Of a stretch of DNA of 64,000 nucleotides, positions 44,846 to 56,135 are shown one piece after another (positions within the stretch are counted from its first letter, which is position 1; each line of letters starts with the position of its first letter). The translations under genes and the position numbers were made by a program. The notes beneath the pieces were generated by a model. It was not told the origin of the DNA. It made no database searches and was given only the letters and a program-made list of their open reading frames with translations. Source of the stretch: Bolinopsis microptera (lineage: Eukaryota > Ctenophora > Tentaculata > Lobata > Bolinopsidae); contig NC_087075.1 of the NCBI RefSeq assembly GCF_026151205.1, positions 1,915,911-1,979,910 of the forward strand, given 5' to 3'.

Positions 44846-46627
44846 ATGAGAGTGACACTGAGATACAAACCAAAAACAATCCTGACAATTCTCCTTCTGT
44901 TTCTGATCACGTGTTATTTCCTAACTCACCTTCCTGTTACCCAACTCAGTACTGCATTCTACCACAAGCAACTACCTCGGGACACAAACCAGATGCAGAT
45001 AGAGAAGTACCGCCTTATGCGTCAAATTGAATTCAAGTACACTGAACAGTTGGAAAATCTCACTCCAGAGGAACTAAAATCTCTCTCGGACTATTACCAC
45101 AGGGACATTGCCTTACACTGGGGTGGAAAACATGGTCTACTTCCAGCTAGTAAACCCCCTCCAAATATCAAATGTCTGGACTATTTAGACAGGGCCTACT
45201 CGGAACGTGTCACTGTGCTGATTACTTACAAAAACGAGTTGTTGCTGCTTCTGTATCGAGCCTTAACGACCATCATTGAGAGGACCCCATCTGATTTGCT
45301 GCATGAGATACTGTTGATAGATGATGGTAGCGATAAAGATGACAGTCTAGAGATACTGGAATATTGTAGGGTTGTTGGTATTCCCGTGCGTATGATTAGG
45401 AAAAACGTTAGTGTAGGTATAGCTAACGCACGCTATGCAGGAATACGTGCGGCCTACAGGTGATGTTATAGCTATATTGGACAGTCACATGGAGGTCTCA
45501 GAAATATGGCTGCAACCACTGCTAGACATTTTAAAACATAAACCAGCAGCTGTGGCAATCCCATTAGTCCACATGATGGGAGAAAAAGATTATGAGGAGC
45601 AACACATGACTAATGTGCAGCCGTACGGGAATCCAGATGGCCAGTGGGTCTGGAAATGATGCAATTCTATATTGCAGGACCGCCCGAAGATAATGTAACC
45701 GAACCATATCTTGTTTCGTCCTTAGCGGGAGGTGCACTTGCAGCGTATAAAACTACTCTTGTAGACTTGTACCCTGCCTCAATAGTTAGTACTTCGTGGG
45801 GTATTGAAAATAACAGGTTAGCACTGAGAGTGTGGTTGTGTGGTGATGGACTTTGGGTACCCCCCTGTTCTCAGGTTCTTCATACAAATGGTAATGACAT
45901 TTCCCTTCAAAGATACACGAAAGAATCGAACGATCTCATGAACCGACTCAAGGGTGAGAGTTTAGCAGAAATAACGAACTTTATCAAGGATCCTGCAGAG
46001 CAGAGGTTCTTTCTCAATACAATCTACTTGGACAAAGCTTCGTTTGGTCCTGTTTTCAAATTAGCTCAAGTAATGCAGCAGACGTTTGAATACTCTAAGT
46101 GTCCCAGAGACTATGACTGGTATTTGAAGAATGTTCATTCAAGTCACCATTACAAGTTTTATGATACCCCCGGTTATGTGCACGTGGGCGAAATTCAATC
46201 AGCGTATCTTCAGAGATTCTGTCTGTCTGTGGTCAGAAGTAAACTAGGTACGGAGCCATCATGCAGAAAAGAAAACGTCTACTTTTTTGATACACACTTA
46301 TTGAGTTTCTCTAAAAACGGTGCAATACACGTCGGACTGGGCGCCAAATACTGCTTAGATGCCCCAGACACGAACAGTGACTCTGAAATAATCGCATACA
46401 TTTGTCATGAACAATCTCTAACAGAAAGAAAGCCCTATTCAACCCAGATGTTTGCATACAACGTTACCACAGCACAGATCACGCACACTTCAACTAACAG
46501 GTGTGTTACACTGGAGGATGAGGCTGAGGGAGGGGTTAGGTTGAGGAGCTGCGTTTTGGAGGACATACGACAAAGGTGGTTTATTCATGAGCCATGGTGG
46601 AGGCGAGTTGATATTGAATTGAAGTAG
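44846..46627 (+). CDS. Polypeptide N-acetylgalactosaminyltransferase-like protein (two compensating frameshifts)
   Basis: Enzymes of this family start mucin-type O-glycosylation by moving GalNAc from UDP-GalNAc to Ser/Thr of proteins in the Golgi. The product begins with a short cytosolic tail and one membrane segment at about residues 12-29 (ILTILLLFLITCYFLTHL), the type II layout of the family. The GT-A domain shows VTVLITYKNE, LLIDDGSD, NVSVGIANARYAGIRAA and LDSHMEVS (the metal-binding DxH box, normally DxHCE), then SSLAGGALAAYK and SWGIENNRLALRVWLCG. A ricin-type lectin domain ends the protein (YCLDAPD, RCVTL, QRWFIHE). An extra T at about 45455 shifts the frame, and a missing base near 45656 restores it. 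As given, translation stops at 45463, so this is either a pseudogene or two assembly errors. No introns are seen within the coding region. Confidence 0.85.
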
Positions 46628-47237
46628 TCAAAATATATGTAAGCTGAGAATTCAGTGGTTGTAGAATTATTTTGAGACTGCAGTTTTGAACGATAATTAT
46701 TATTCAGGACGGGTCTAACAAGGTACGGTATGATCTTAATGTAGGGTGTAGTTATCCTTTGATTCTGTAGAACCTTTTCCTCAGAAAATTAATCATCTAC
46801 AACGTGCAATTGTGATATTTTTAATAGTATTATAATAGATTTGTCTATATTTCAAGGAATCGAAGTCCGTCTGTAGATACATTTTGAAATTAGGGCGTAG
46901 TGTAAATATGGGTCGTGTCTGCATTATATGTATCATGCGTGATGTGCCTACACAGTGCACATCCACAGCTTGAAACTTTAAAGTACCAAATATTCGTTAA
47001 ATATCAAGAAACAAAGTTTCATAAATTTAAAAATTTGACCTTTAAATATATAGCACTTAAATTCTCAAAGGTATCCTGTTCCAACTAAACGGAGACTCAG
47101 CTTTCCGTAAATAAATTCATAAGTTATTATAATACAAATAAGTTTATAAATAAGTTGATAAATAAGTTTATAAACAATTTATTTGATTCATGAAATAACT
47201 TATGATTTAATTAAATAAATAAATGTAAATAACTAAC

Positions 47238-48417
47238 CGTTGTTACTATCCTCCAGTCTGATAATACATTTCTCCCCCAACGTTACAATCCTCATCCTAC
47301 CTTTCCAGTCTGGGAACTCTAACTTCCAGTCTGCAGCCCTGCCAAACAAAGTTATATGTAAATGTATAAAAAATAATACTGTAAAAAATAATACTGTAAA
47401 ATTATAATAATACCCCAGTCATCCTACCCATCTATTTGTAAGACCTTCTATAAGGGTAATTCTAGATATATAATTTGAGAGGCTATGACGTTTGTTGTAC
47501 ATTCAAACCTCTATATTATACCTAATGGGAAACGAAGAGTATAATAAAGCCGGTGGCCGGTATAGCGCGCTCAAATGTAGCATCTCAGATAACCTGTCAA
47601 GCATCTCACACACCCCATTAGGGCCTTATTTGTTGTATTGTCACGTGGTGTTGTCACGTGTTGTTGTCACGTGGTGTTGTCACGTGTTGTTGTCACGTGG
47701 CACAATCTCTAATCTAAACTGAGAGCACTTAAAGACTGCAAAATTGGTGATTTGTTCAGCTTAAATGCGGTATTAAATGCGGTATTAAATGCGGTATTAA
47801 ATGCGGTATTCCTTCTCAAAAAGTCAAAAGTTGCCGCATAGGCAGGATCGGGATCGTAGTATTAACGAAACAATAAAGATAACCATACGTTTATTATGTT
47901 GTTTATATGTTGTGTCTGAGAAACAAGAGCAGTGTTTAATAAGAAATAAAGAGCGGAGAAAAAAATTCAAATTGCAATTTATCGATTTAAATATTTGTGT
48001 CAGTTATATAATAAGAAACTATAGAAGATGTAAAGGATACAGCAAATCAGATCATAACTTATCTGTGTCGTATTATAATATACACAAGAAGAGCGATGAA
48101 ACCTAACAGAAGACAAACAATAAATATGGAGGTGTTGGGGAGGTGTTGGGGAGGTGAGACATATTTTTAACACGTGACAGTTACTCTGGGGTTTAATTGG
48201 TTAACAGTGGAAGCTGATTGGTTCATTCCTGTCACGTGTCATAGTAATATGCCTCCCCACCAGATAAGAAGACAAACAATACGCGTTAATTATTAATTGA
48301 TTATTAATTAACAGACCTGACTCCGCGATTAGCTCCACGTGCAGGGATCTTGTAAACAGACACCACAGGTTTCACCAGCAGTATCCTCTCGTAGTCATCT
48401 GGTAAGTTGGAACTCAT
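47238..48417 (-). CDS. NECAP: NECAP-like endocytosis protein, exons 1 and 2 (partial gene)
   Basis: Exon 1 (48417-48317, minus) encodes MSSNLPDDYERILLVKP and continues VSVYKIPARGANRGV. It ends in AG before a GTCTGT donor. Exon 2 (47338-47238, after TTTGGCAG, before GTTAGT) continues RAADWKLEFPDWKGRMRI, then EKCIIRLED. Phases fit exactly (101 bp each). These match the conserved start of the NECAP PH-like fold, as in vertebrate NECAP1/2 (KPDVSVYRIPPRASNRGYR, then ASDWKLDQPDW). NECAP proteins bind the ear domain of AP-2/AP-1 adaptors and act in clathrin-coated vesicle formation. The remaining exons were not found below 47238. They would have to lie beyond the GALNT-like gene, which would then sit inside a NECAP intron on the opposite strand, or the gene is truncated. 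Confidence 0.85.
47637..47702. promoter_or_regulatory. Array of five CACGTG E-boxes at 13-bp spacing
   Basis: CACGTG occurs at 47642, 47655, 47668, 47681 and 47694 within a 13-bp tandem unit (TTGTCACGTGGTG alternating with TTGTCACGTGTTG). It lies in the first intron of the NECAP-like gene. CACGTG is bound by bHLH-zip factors such as MITF/TFE and Myc/Max. The array is certain; a regulatory role is inferred. Confidence 0.5.
48121..48255. repeat. Foldback with CACGTGACAG arms
   Basis: GGGGAGGTG..., TATT and ACACGTGACAG on the left face CTGTCACGTGT, AATAT and GCCTCCCC on the right as imperfect inverted repeats of about 35 bp. The GGAGGTGTTGG unit is duplicated at the left edge. Possibly a small MITE; it lies in NECAP-like intron 1. 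Confidence 0.55.
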
Positions 48418-48442
48418 GCTAGGTAGAGGGAGGCAGGGTTAG

Positions 48443-48592
48443 TTACACATTGTTACACATTGTTACACATTGTTACACATTGTTACACATTGTTACACAT
48501 TGGTAAACATTGGTAAACATTGGTAAACATTGTTACACATTGTTACACATTGTTACACATTGTTACACATTGTTACACATTGTTACACATTG
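48443..48592. repeat. 10-bp minisatellite upstream of the NECAP-like start (15 units)
   Basis: Unit TTACACATTG, with three central GTAAACATTG variants. It starts 26 bp upstream of the NECAP-like ATG on the gene's strand, so it probably occupies the 5' UTR or core promoter. Confidence 0.9.
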
Positions 48593-50220
48593 TGATTAAA
48601 TTTTGGTGTGGTTTGGTTAAATATTATAATATATGTGGTTTCAGGTTGTTTTGAAATGTTGTTTGAGTATGTTTTAATGGATGAGAAGTATACAAATCAA
48701 AATTGTTAAATTAGTGACCGTCAGTTATATGTGGTTTAATTAATGTGGATAAATTGGATTTGGATAATTTTTATATTCTAAGATAAATTTTATCTGATAA
48801 TTGATCATACCTCATCAGAACAGGCTTCATAATTCGAACAATTTTCGTCTGCACATGATTAGGCTAACAATTCGTTACCAATCCTGAATTTGGATTAATA
48901 AATGAAATTTTACGGGCAGTCGGTCTTTCTTCTGTCTCACTTCTTTTCATAATAGCCGAGTAGTAAGACAAAGAAATATAAACTATTTCGGTCTAAAATG
49001 AATATCAATGGAACTATAGAACAATATACTATCGAGTGAGTATTATATTTTCAATCTGAGTCTATCGTAAGTTTTCTTTGAGAACTGATCTCTCGTTCGA
49101 AGAGTGCAATAGACGTGCGAATTTATTTATTATATTTATTTATACCCAAACGCATGTAGTTAATCTTATCGGCGCTGGCGTTGTTTTGTCTGCAAAGTTA
49201 GTGCAAGTTAGTGAAGAGCCTTTTCTGATCATAACTAAGGAAATCAATGCAATACATCGCAACATTGTAGCTCAAAGTTTATTGAAGAAAATGAGCACTT
49301 CACTTCACTTCACTTCACTTCACTCTTCAGTATATATTATGAAGGAGACCTTCATTGAAAATTGATAAATTCGTTAATATAAGATAATTAAAATTAATTT
49401 GATCCGAAGAATATTTTATCATACATTAATTTTCAACTTGTACAATCGATGATAATTCAAACTAAAAAAGGGATTGTAATCGGTAAATTTAGCTGTAAGT
49501 CACCTTCTTAAAACTTGTTAATACTTAAATTAATCTTACTCCTTATCTCACATGCTTAGGAATGTATCTGCTAAATGCTTGTATTTATTGTTTGCCCCTA
49601 TCGAAACCGTCTAAATGATAATCTCGTGGTCGTTGAGTTTTGTGACAGGAGTTTATCATTTTTGTCTTGCTTTTATTTGTTATAGATAGAATTCTGTCGG
49701 AGATATGTTATTCGAATATTATCGTCGTCTTGAAAAAATAAGAAATATTCATCATAATCAACGAGAATATTCCCGGTTGTTATGACCATGTCGTCACTGA
49801 GGTGATAGGTACGTGAGGTAAGACTGTCATGAACATTTATTGTCCCTGGTATAAGGATTCAAACAATCTAAATAATCAGCCAGCTAATTTGGCTGAGTAA
49901 ACTGAGGCTGTCCCACTCTGTAAAGTGTAATCTCTAGAGTTCTCTAGAACATTCCTCGTGATGATAAGGAAAAGTTATAACAACAGTCCCTCACTTGTTA
50001 CTTGAGCACCACTGGTTCCTGTCATCCCTGACTAGCTCAGTGCTTCTCCACTCTGTATACCCTACTGTTAATTGCACGCGAAATGATGCAACTGCTTTGG
50101 TACCTGAAGTAAGTATGACGTGTCGAGAAGGTTGGACCTCATATACTTGAGACATTTAGGCACGTCACGCTAATAGCTAATTGGGGTTAGATTAAGCAAT
50201 AATTGTGACGGCCCCCCTCC
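48593..50220. other. Intergenic, nothing recognised
   Basis: No gene was recognised. A short ACTTC repeat occurs at about 49295-49325. The 95-codon frame at 49078-49365 has no domain or composition signal. Confidence 0.4.
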
Positions 50221-50242
50221 CCAATCTAATTATGATACATGA

Positions 50243-50281
50243 TATATATAAAGAGTGGCGTTCCATCTCAGCTCATTGTTA
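50243..50281 (+). promoter_or_regulatory. Upstream core promoter copy (TATA box)
   Basis: TATATATAAA at about 50243-50252 is followed about 25 bp later by CAGCTCATTGTT, a plausible start region. The same TATA-plus-AGCTCATTGTT arrangement recurs about 200 bp downstream, closer to the gene. Confidence 0.45.
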
Positions 50282-50442
50282 ACTCGGTACTAATTGTAAT
50301 TGTGTCCCTCAAGAACAGCTTAGAAGGGGGTTGCAATATGACAAGTCAACTCGAATGATCATTGGTTGATTGTTTCACGTTTTGCTTAGTCTTGGTATAC
50401 TTTGTCAAGGTGAAAGATAATTGCTCAGTCTCAAGATTGCTA

Positions 50443-50487
50443 TTATAAATAAAACTAGGACCACTAAATTACAGAGCTCATTGTTGA
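50443..50487 (+). promoter_or_regulatory. Proximal core promoter (TATA box) of the secreted-protein gene
   Basis: TATAAATA at 50444-50451 is followed by AGCTCATTGTT at 50475-50485. The ATG is at 50524, giving a 5' UTR of about 45-50 nt if transcription starts near 50475. Confidence 0.5.
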
Positions 50488-50523
50488 ATGTTGCGGCACT
50501 AATTCTCCTTTAGTAGATTGGAG

Positions 50524-51293
50524 ATGTTGTTCTTTGTGTCACTAGTTGCACTGCTCCTGACGGCGACAAGACCCGAGTCTATTGACCCTGTGAGTTTACA
50601 TTGTTTTTATTAGTGCTAAATTTAACAGTATTTTAACTATTGACCCTGTGAGTTTACATTGTTTTTATTAGTGCTAAATTTAACAGCATTTTAAGAAATT
50701 TAGAATACTAGTCATTTCTTCTCAGATAGGTTCTGTGTGAAACAATCTTCAAACTTTTTATCGTAAGCAACATCTTTGGAAGTCAATCCCTAATCTTACA
50801 AAAATGAAAAAATTTAGTCCATATTTTATAAGGGATTGTCCAGCTAACAAAAATATGATGATGACATGAAACATATTCCCGACTATCATGGACTCTTCAC
50901 GAACCAAACTAGTTTGAAGTGTATCATAACAAAATCAAACGAATGTTCATTTTACAGGAAACCCAAGAAGAAACAGAAAAGTGTTTAAAATCCAAACACG
51001 AGGATGAATATGGAACAGATTGGGCTTCCAACAACAGCAAATCCGGAGGTAGTCTAGTGTCCTTTCGAAGAAGAAGAAGACAAGCCATAGTGGAGAGGAA
51101 ACTCGAGAAGAAATCATCAAAAACACATGAAACCAACATTTTGTTTCGTGGGTCTTGCGATAGTTACTTCGCTATCTATGGTTCTGCGCTTGAGGCTCTG
51201 AAGAAAATGTCAACCAACCTGACTGTAGGATGTTCGGTAAACAAACATTCTGCTATTTCGTGTATCTACAGCTATCGTTTGCCTGGTTTGTAG
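50524..51293 (+). CDS. Small secreted protein, two exons, furin-like cleavage site
   Basis: Exon 1 (50524-50589) encodes MLFFVSLVALLLTATRPESIDP, a clear signal peptide. A GTGAGT donor follows. Exon 2 (50958-51293) is entered after TTTTACAG in phase 0, giving 133 residues in all. The body has one Cys early (EKCLKSK), an RRRRR stretch that fits proprotein-convertase cleavage, and a C-terminal part with three Cys (GSCDSYFAIYG, GCSVN, SCIYSYRLPGL) and an NLT glycosylation site. This layout (signal, acidic pro-region, basic site, Cys-containing C-terminus) resembles a growth-factor or peptide-hormone precursor. I do not recognise the family, and no function is claimed. Poly(A) signals AATAAA lie at 51417 and 51514. 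The gene looks complete from TATA box to poly(A) site. Confidence 0.75.
50579..50694 (+). repeat. 58-bp tandem duplication covering the exon 1 end and its splice donor
   Basis: Units 50579-50636 and 50637-50694 differ at one base. Each contains CTATTGACCCT and the GTGAGT donor. Use of the second donor would add an in-frame TAG, so the first is the coding one. Confidence 0.92.
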
Positions 51294-51416
51294 TTGTATA
51301 TTAAGGTGGCATTATTTGTGGAATTTCAGTTGGTATTTTTCTAATGACAGATGGTATTTCATGAACCAAGATTTAGTTAAGAGGCACAGGATGGAAGTTT
51401 GAATTTTTTCGTGCTT

Positions 51417-51522
51417 AATAAAACACTATTTCTTGTTATTGTTTACACATAGTGGAATGAAGTGTTTCAGAATGATTGCATTATTATTATGGTTGTACCT
51501 TTTATTGAGAAGTAATAAATGC
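51417..51522 (+). terminator. Poly(A) signals of the secreted-protein gene
   Basis: AATAAA at 51417-51422 and 51514-51519 lie 124 and 221 bp after the stop codon. Alternative polyadenylation is possible. Confidence 0.5.
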
Positions 51523-51789
51523 ACATGTTTGAATTCAATAGTGTTTTCTTATTCACTCTTTCTAGATTATTGAAATAATCACAATTTACCGCTCAGCTCA
51601 ATGACAATAATAATTGCATAGAACAAATTCCATTCCTCTGTTGCATAGAACTATCTTGTTCCAAAACAAGATTAGACTGATCCATATTCAAGATCTGTTA
51701 ACAAGCAATAGATCACGGTTATGAATCTGCAATGCACAGTCATCCCTTTTATATGGGATGGTATTGAGGTCTTGAAATAAGACTAAGTC

Positions 51790-52440
51790 TACAGCATTAG
51801 AACCCAGCTAGAGCTAGACGGCACATAGCGCGTCATGTAATCAATTACGAGATGCGTTACGTGCCGTCTAGCGAGGATATCTTGTTCTGCAGTCTGTCTG
51901 CAGTACGTGCCATCTAGCTAGCACCTCAGACCTCTCACGTTTTGCAATACAAGATAGTGTCTTTGTTCTAGCTAAACGGTACATACTGTAGACAGACCGC
52001 AGTACAATACAAGATGAGTTCTTGCACAATGACATATCTTAGACAGGACAGAAGTTTAGGAGCACATATATAATCTATTTCTGAATAATCTTGTTCAAGT
52101 GTTCAATTTAAGATAGTTCAGTGAACTCACGAGACAAGACAAATCTTTGTAAACCCATAGTTCATAATGAAATTGTTTTACAACAGCATCATGTCATACA
52201 CAAAATAGTTAACAGAATCAGGCTGGCCCTGCCAATTCATAGCTTGTCATTGGCAGGGCAAGCATTAATGAGATCAGGGGATTTGTTAGTGGCAAGACAA
52301 GAGAAGGTCCAACTATAAAGACCCAAATAAATCATCAAGTTCTGTTACCTACCTCACATACTCAGAAAGTGTCGTTTAGCTAGAACAAAGACTCCATCTC
52401 TTTCCATTTTGTGATGCGTTACCTGCCCTCTAGCTGGGGT
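51790..52440. repeat. Foldback region with CTAGCTAAACG arms
   Basis: TTCTAGCTAAACG (about 51966) is inverted as CGTTTAGCTAGAAC (about 52371). GATGCGTTACGTGCCGTCTAG-type blocks recur (about 51851, 51903 and 52412). The structure suggests a diverged foldback transposon. No coding sequence is seen. Confidence 0.5.
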
Positions 52441-52567
52441 CTAACTGGTATCAAACTTAGACACAATTTATAATAATTAAATTTAAAATAAATAACAATT
52501 TTTATAATAAATTCGAAATTACCCATAAAATGAAGCATAGTACATAAACTAAAGATTTATAATTTAG

Positions 52568-54869
52568 TTTTTTTTTTTTTTTTTTTTTGAAATAAATTTT
52601 CGTGCACATACAGAATGAATGGTTAATAATTTAATATATATGTAGACCAAGGTCTGTGCACGGGATGCTTCCTGGAAGAATCCAGTTCTTTTAGCGGGGC
52701 ACCCTACCTAAAGCCGAATTGAGATATATTAATCATATTCCTAGAGAAATAATCATAAATCGAATACCAATCAAATAATATGATATATAGGAGTAGTAAC
52801 CATATTTACTATGCAAAATGCCCCAACCACATAGTGTAAATTTATATAGAATTCAAATTCCATATCATCATTAAACCTCAATAGTCAATATAATAGCCCA
52901 AGCAAAATTAAATAACTTCTTATATACCTTACTGTCATACTACAAATTAATTAAACATTTGAAATCTGTTAACCAGAGAATAAATTTCTAAACCTAATGC
53001 AAGTGAAATAATTTAGATGCAATAATGAATGCCTAATGTGAGTATCATCTGTCAATGTCCTTGTAAAAAAGTCTGTAAAAGAGATATGAGTAACTAATAT
53101 AGAAGAAAAAACAGGAAGTTGTCGTCTGTTGAAAAATAAATAAAATATCTAGAATATAAATTAGAATATAAAATAACATTCAGTCAATGTGTCGTTAATA
53201 AACTGTACAATTATCAAATGTTAAAACTGGGTGATACAGTCACCAAAAATAAATACTAAGTATAATAAGTAAATAAATTAAATGTGGTCTATAAAACTAC
53301 CACTAGGTATAATAGGTCAATAAATTAAAAGTGGTTTATAAAACTACCACTGTGCGAACCCTTCCTCCAGTTAAAACATGTCAGTCATGTGCAAAATCAA
53401 TCAAAAAAAGGTAAAAAAAGGGAAAATCCTCTCGATACATCAATTATATATGCCTCAGATTTAAAAGAATTAGAAGATACTTAGTTATCGTCGACTATGA
53501 TTGCAGTGTAAAATTTGTCATATGAATTGTCGACGGTATAATTAGGGTCTGTTGTTATAGATGAGAGTAGCTGTTTCTTATACGAATCACTTAAGCTTTT
53601 AACATCGGGCAGATTTCGTAGATCTGTTGGAACATTATTCCAACATTTTGCCCCCAAGTATTGAAAGTTTTTATGTGATGTTGATCTATTAACATATAGG
53701 TTGCAGCTTTCGCCGCTCCTACTACCTCCTGATATGTAACTAAATTTGTTCATAAAGTTTGTAGGACAATTGTCATGGATGATTCTAAACATATAATTTG
53801 ACAGATGGAGTTGTCGTCTAAGATGGAGTGGTAACCATTTCATGTCTCTATAAACATTAAGGCTGCTCTCTGTTTGTGGAACGTTGAGAGCTATTTTGGC
53901 TACCTTTTTGTACAGAGTGTCAAGTTCAGCAAGTTTTGTCTTGCCAGCTCTACAATAGATCGTGTCTAAATAATCGAATTGTGGCAACATGAGTGCATTG
54001 GCAAACATTTTCCTATATTTAATGGGTAGCAGTGCTTTACTTCTATACATGGCACCAATTCTCTTCATGACCTTCTTAATAATATAATCTACATGGCTTT
54101 TGAAGTTTAATTTACTATCTAGAATGAGGCCAAGATATTTTGTCTCTTTGCACTCCTTGATTGTGAAAGTTACCTCATTACATTCAATGGTTAATTCATC
54201 ATGTTGATCAACAGAATCAAACAATAGGAATTCAGTCTTCGTTTCATTGAGTGATAATTTATTTACACTGAGCCATTTAAAGATTGTCATAAGTTCTATT
54301 TTCATGTTTATAAATGTGCTTCTGCAGGTTTGATCAAAGAATAGTGCACCATCATCTGCAAATAGAAAGGGCTTAGATAGGTTACAGGCATAAATGATGT
54401 CATTTATGAAGATACTAAATAATATAGGCCCAATGATGCTTCCTTGTGGTACACCACTCAGAACTTCTAAAAATGAGCTTATTTTGCCATTGATCCTTGT
54501 GCATTGATATCTACAAGATAAGAAGTTCTTAAACCAGGTTAAAGCAATGCCACCAATTCCATAATATGCCAATTTTTGAAGCAATATTTCATGATTCACT
54601 GTGTCAAAGGCCTTCTTAAGATCAAGAAAGATGATTCCTGGTTTATAAGACTTAGATTTACTCATATATATTTCGTCCATCAGATCGTACATCAAATAAG
54701 TTGTGGAGTGATTTTTCCGAAAGCCATATTGATGCCGGATGAAAAGTTTGTTCTCTTCCATGTAATCGGTGAGTTGCTTGCCGACAAAGTATTCTATAAG
54801 TTTTCCTACAAGTGGAAGGATGGATATTGGCCTGTAATTATTAGGATCATCTTTCATTCCTGCCATTCC
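52568..54869 (-). pseudogene. 5'-truncated CR1-like LINE with poly(A) tail
   Basis: The minus strand runs from a truncation at about 54869 to a run of 21 A (plus-strand T, 52568-52588). The frame to 53481 gives NNYRPISILPLVGKLIE, QYGFRKNHSTTYL, FLDLKKAFDTVNHEIL (motif A), GVPQGSIIGPILF (motif B), FLFADDGALFF (motif C) and KYLGLILDSKLNFKSH. The CR1-type C-terminus follows. Catalytic residues are intact, but the endonuclease and ORF1 are missing. The first 21 residues of the open frame (from 54932) come from flanking DNA. The 0.9 kb between the stop and the tail is 3' UTR. The clade call is by motif style. Confidence 0.88.
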
Positions 54870-55462
54870 AACAGTGGAAAAGTAAACAACTTTACAAATT
54901 TCGCTACAGAAGAAAACATTCTGACGCTCCAATCTGAAACATATAACTACAATAAATCATCCTTCAGATTCACTGCCCACGTTCATATCATTACCTTCAT
55001 ATCATTACATATTTCATTATTTCTTGTGCATTTGTTTGTTGTGTAACAGAAAGATGAGCTAAGACAACACGTGAGTAATAATTATGGTCTATATCACTCC
55101 GGTCTGATCCAGCTCCTTAGCACAATTGGTTGTTTGGTGCGGTTTGCGAAATCGACAATAATGATGTCTCTAGATAAAGGTGGCTGCTGCATGGCAAAAA
55201 GCCCTGCCTTTTCCTTTTGACCAGCCTACAAAAAGGCTAACTCTAAATCTGTAAATTGAGAATCAAAATTACTCCATTTCCCTTTAAGAGACACAATTTA
55301 TAATATCAAAATAACTCCATTTCCCTTTAAGAGACACAATTTATAATAATTAAATTTAAAATAAATAATAATAATTTTATAATAAATTCGAAATTACCCA
55401 TAAAATGAAGCATTCCATAACCTCATCGTACATAAACTTAAGATTTATAATTTAGTTTTCCG
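54870..55462. repeat. Direct repeat upstream of the receptor, copy 1 (split by the LINE)
   Basis: With 52447-52567 this forms one unit of about 592 bp that is repeated at 55463-56030. The LINE landed in the T-rich part (TTTAGTTTT) of this copy. An internal 51-bp duplication (ACTCCATTTCCCTTTAAGAG) occurs at about 55266-55330. Confidence 0.85.
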
Positions 55463-56060
55463 ACAGTGGAAAAGTAAACAACTTTACAAATTTCGCTACA
55501 GATGAAAACATTCTGACGCTCCAATCTGAAACATATAACTACAATAAATCATCCTTCAGATTCACTGCCCACGTTCATATCATTACCTTCATATCATTAC
55601 ATATTTCATTATTTCTTGTGAATTTGTTTGTTGTGTAACAGAAAGATGAGCTAAGACAATACGTGAGTAATAATTATGGTCTATATCACTCCGGTCAGAT
55701 CCAGCTCCTTAGCACAATTGGTTGTTTGGTGCGGTTTGCGAAATTGACAATAATGATGTCTCTAGATAAAGGTGGCTGCAGCATGGCAAAAAGCCCTGCC
55801 TTTTCCTTTTGACCAGCCAACAAAAAGGCTAACTCTAATTCTGTAAATTGAGTATCAAAATTACTCCATGTCACCTTAAGATATAAGAAATGGATAACCT
55901 CAAGTGCAAGTGGAAGATCAAATAGGATAATGGTAATTATGAAGGAAAGAGAAACCGTGAGAACTGGACTCAATTGTAGGAAGGCCTCTAGGGAACCTCT
56001 GAATTTTTAGATTGAGTAGCAAAACTGCTCCATGTCCCCTCAAGATAAAAGAAAAGGGAT
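55463..56060. repeat. Direct repeat upstream of the receptor, copy 2
   Basis: Period 592 bp relative to 54870. Both copies begin ACAGTGGAAAAGTAAACAAC and contain GGCAAAAAGCCCTGCC. A diverged third copy lies at 61240-61450. Copy 2 ends close to the receptor gene. Confidence 0.85.
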
Positions 56061-56135
56061 TAATCACAAAATGTATAGCTCATTTCCGTTCTTGTCGCTC
56101 ATGCAATAGTTGTCCATTTTCGCAAATACTTTATC

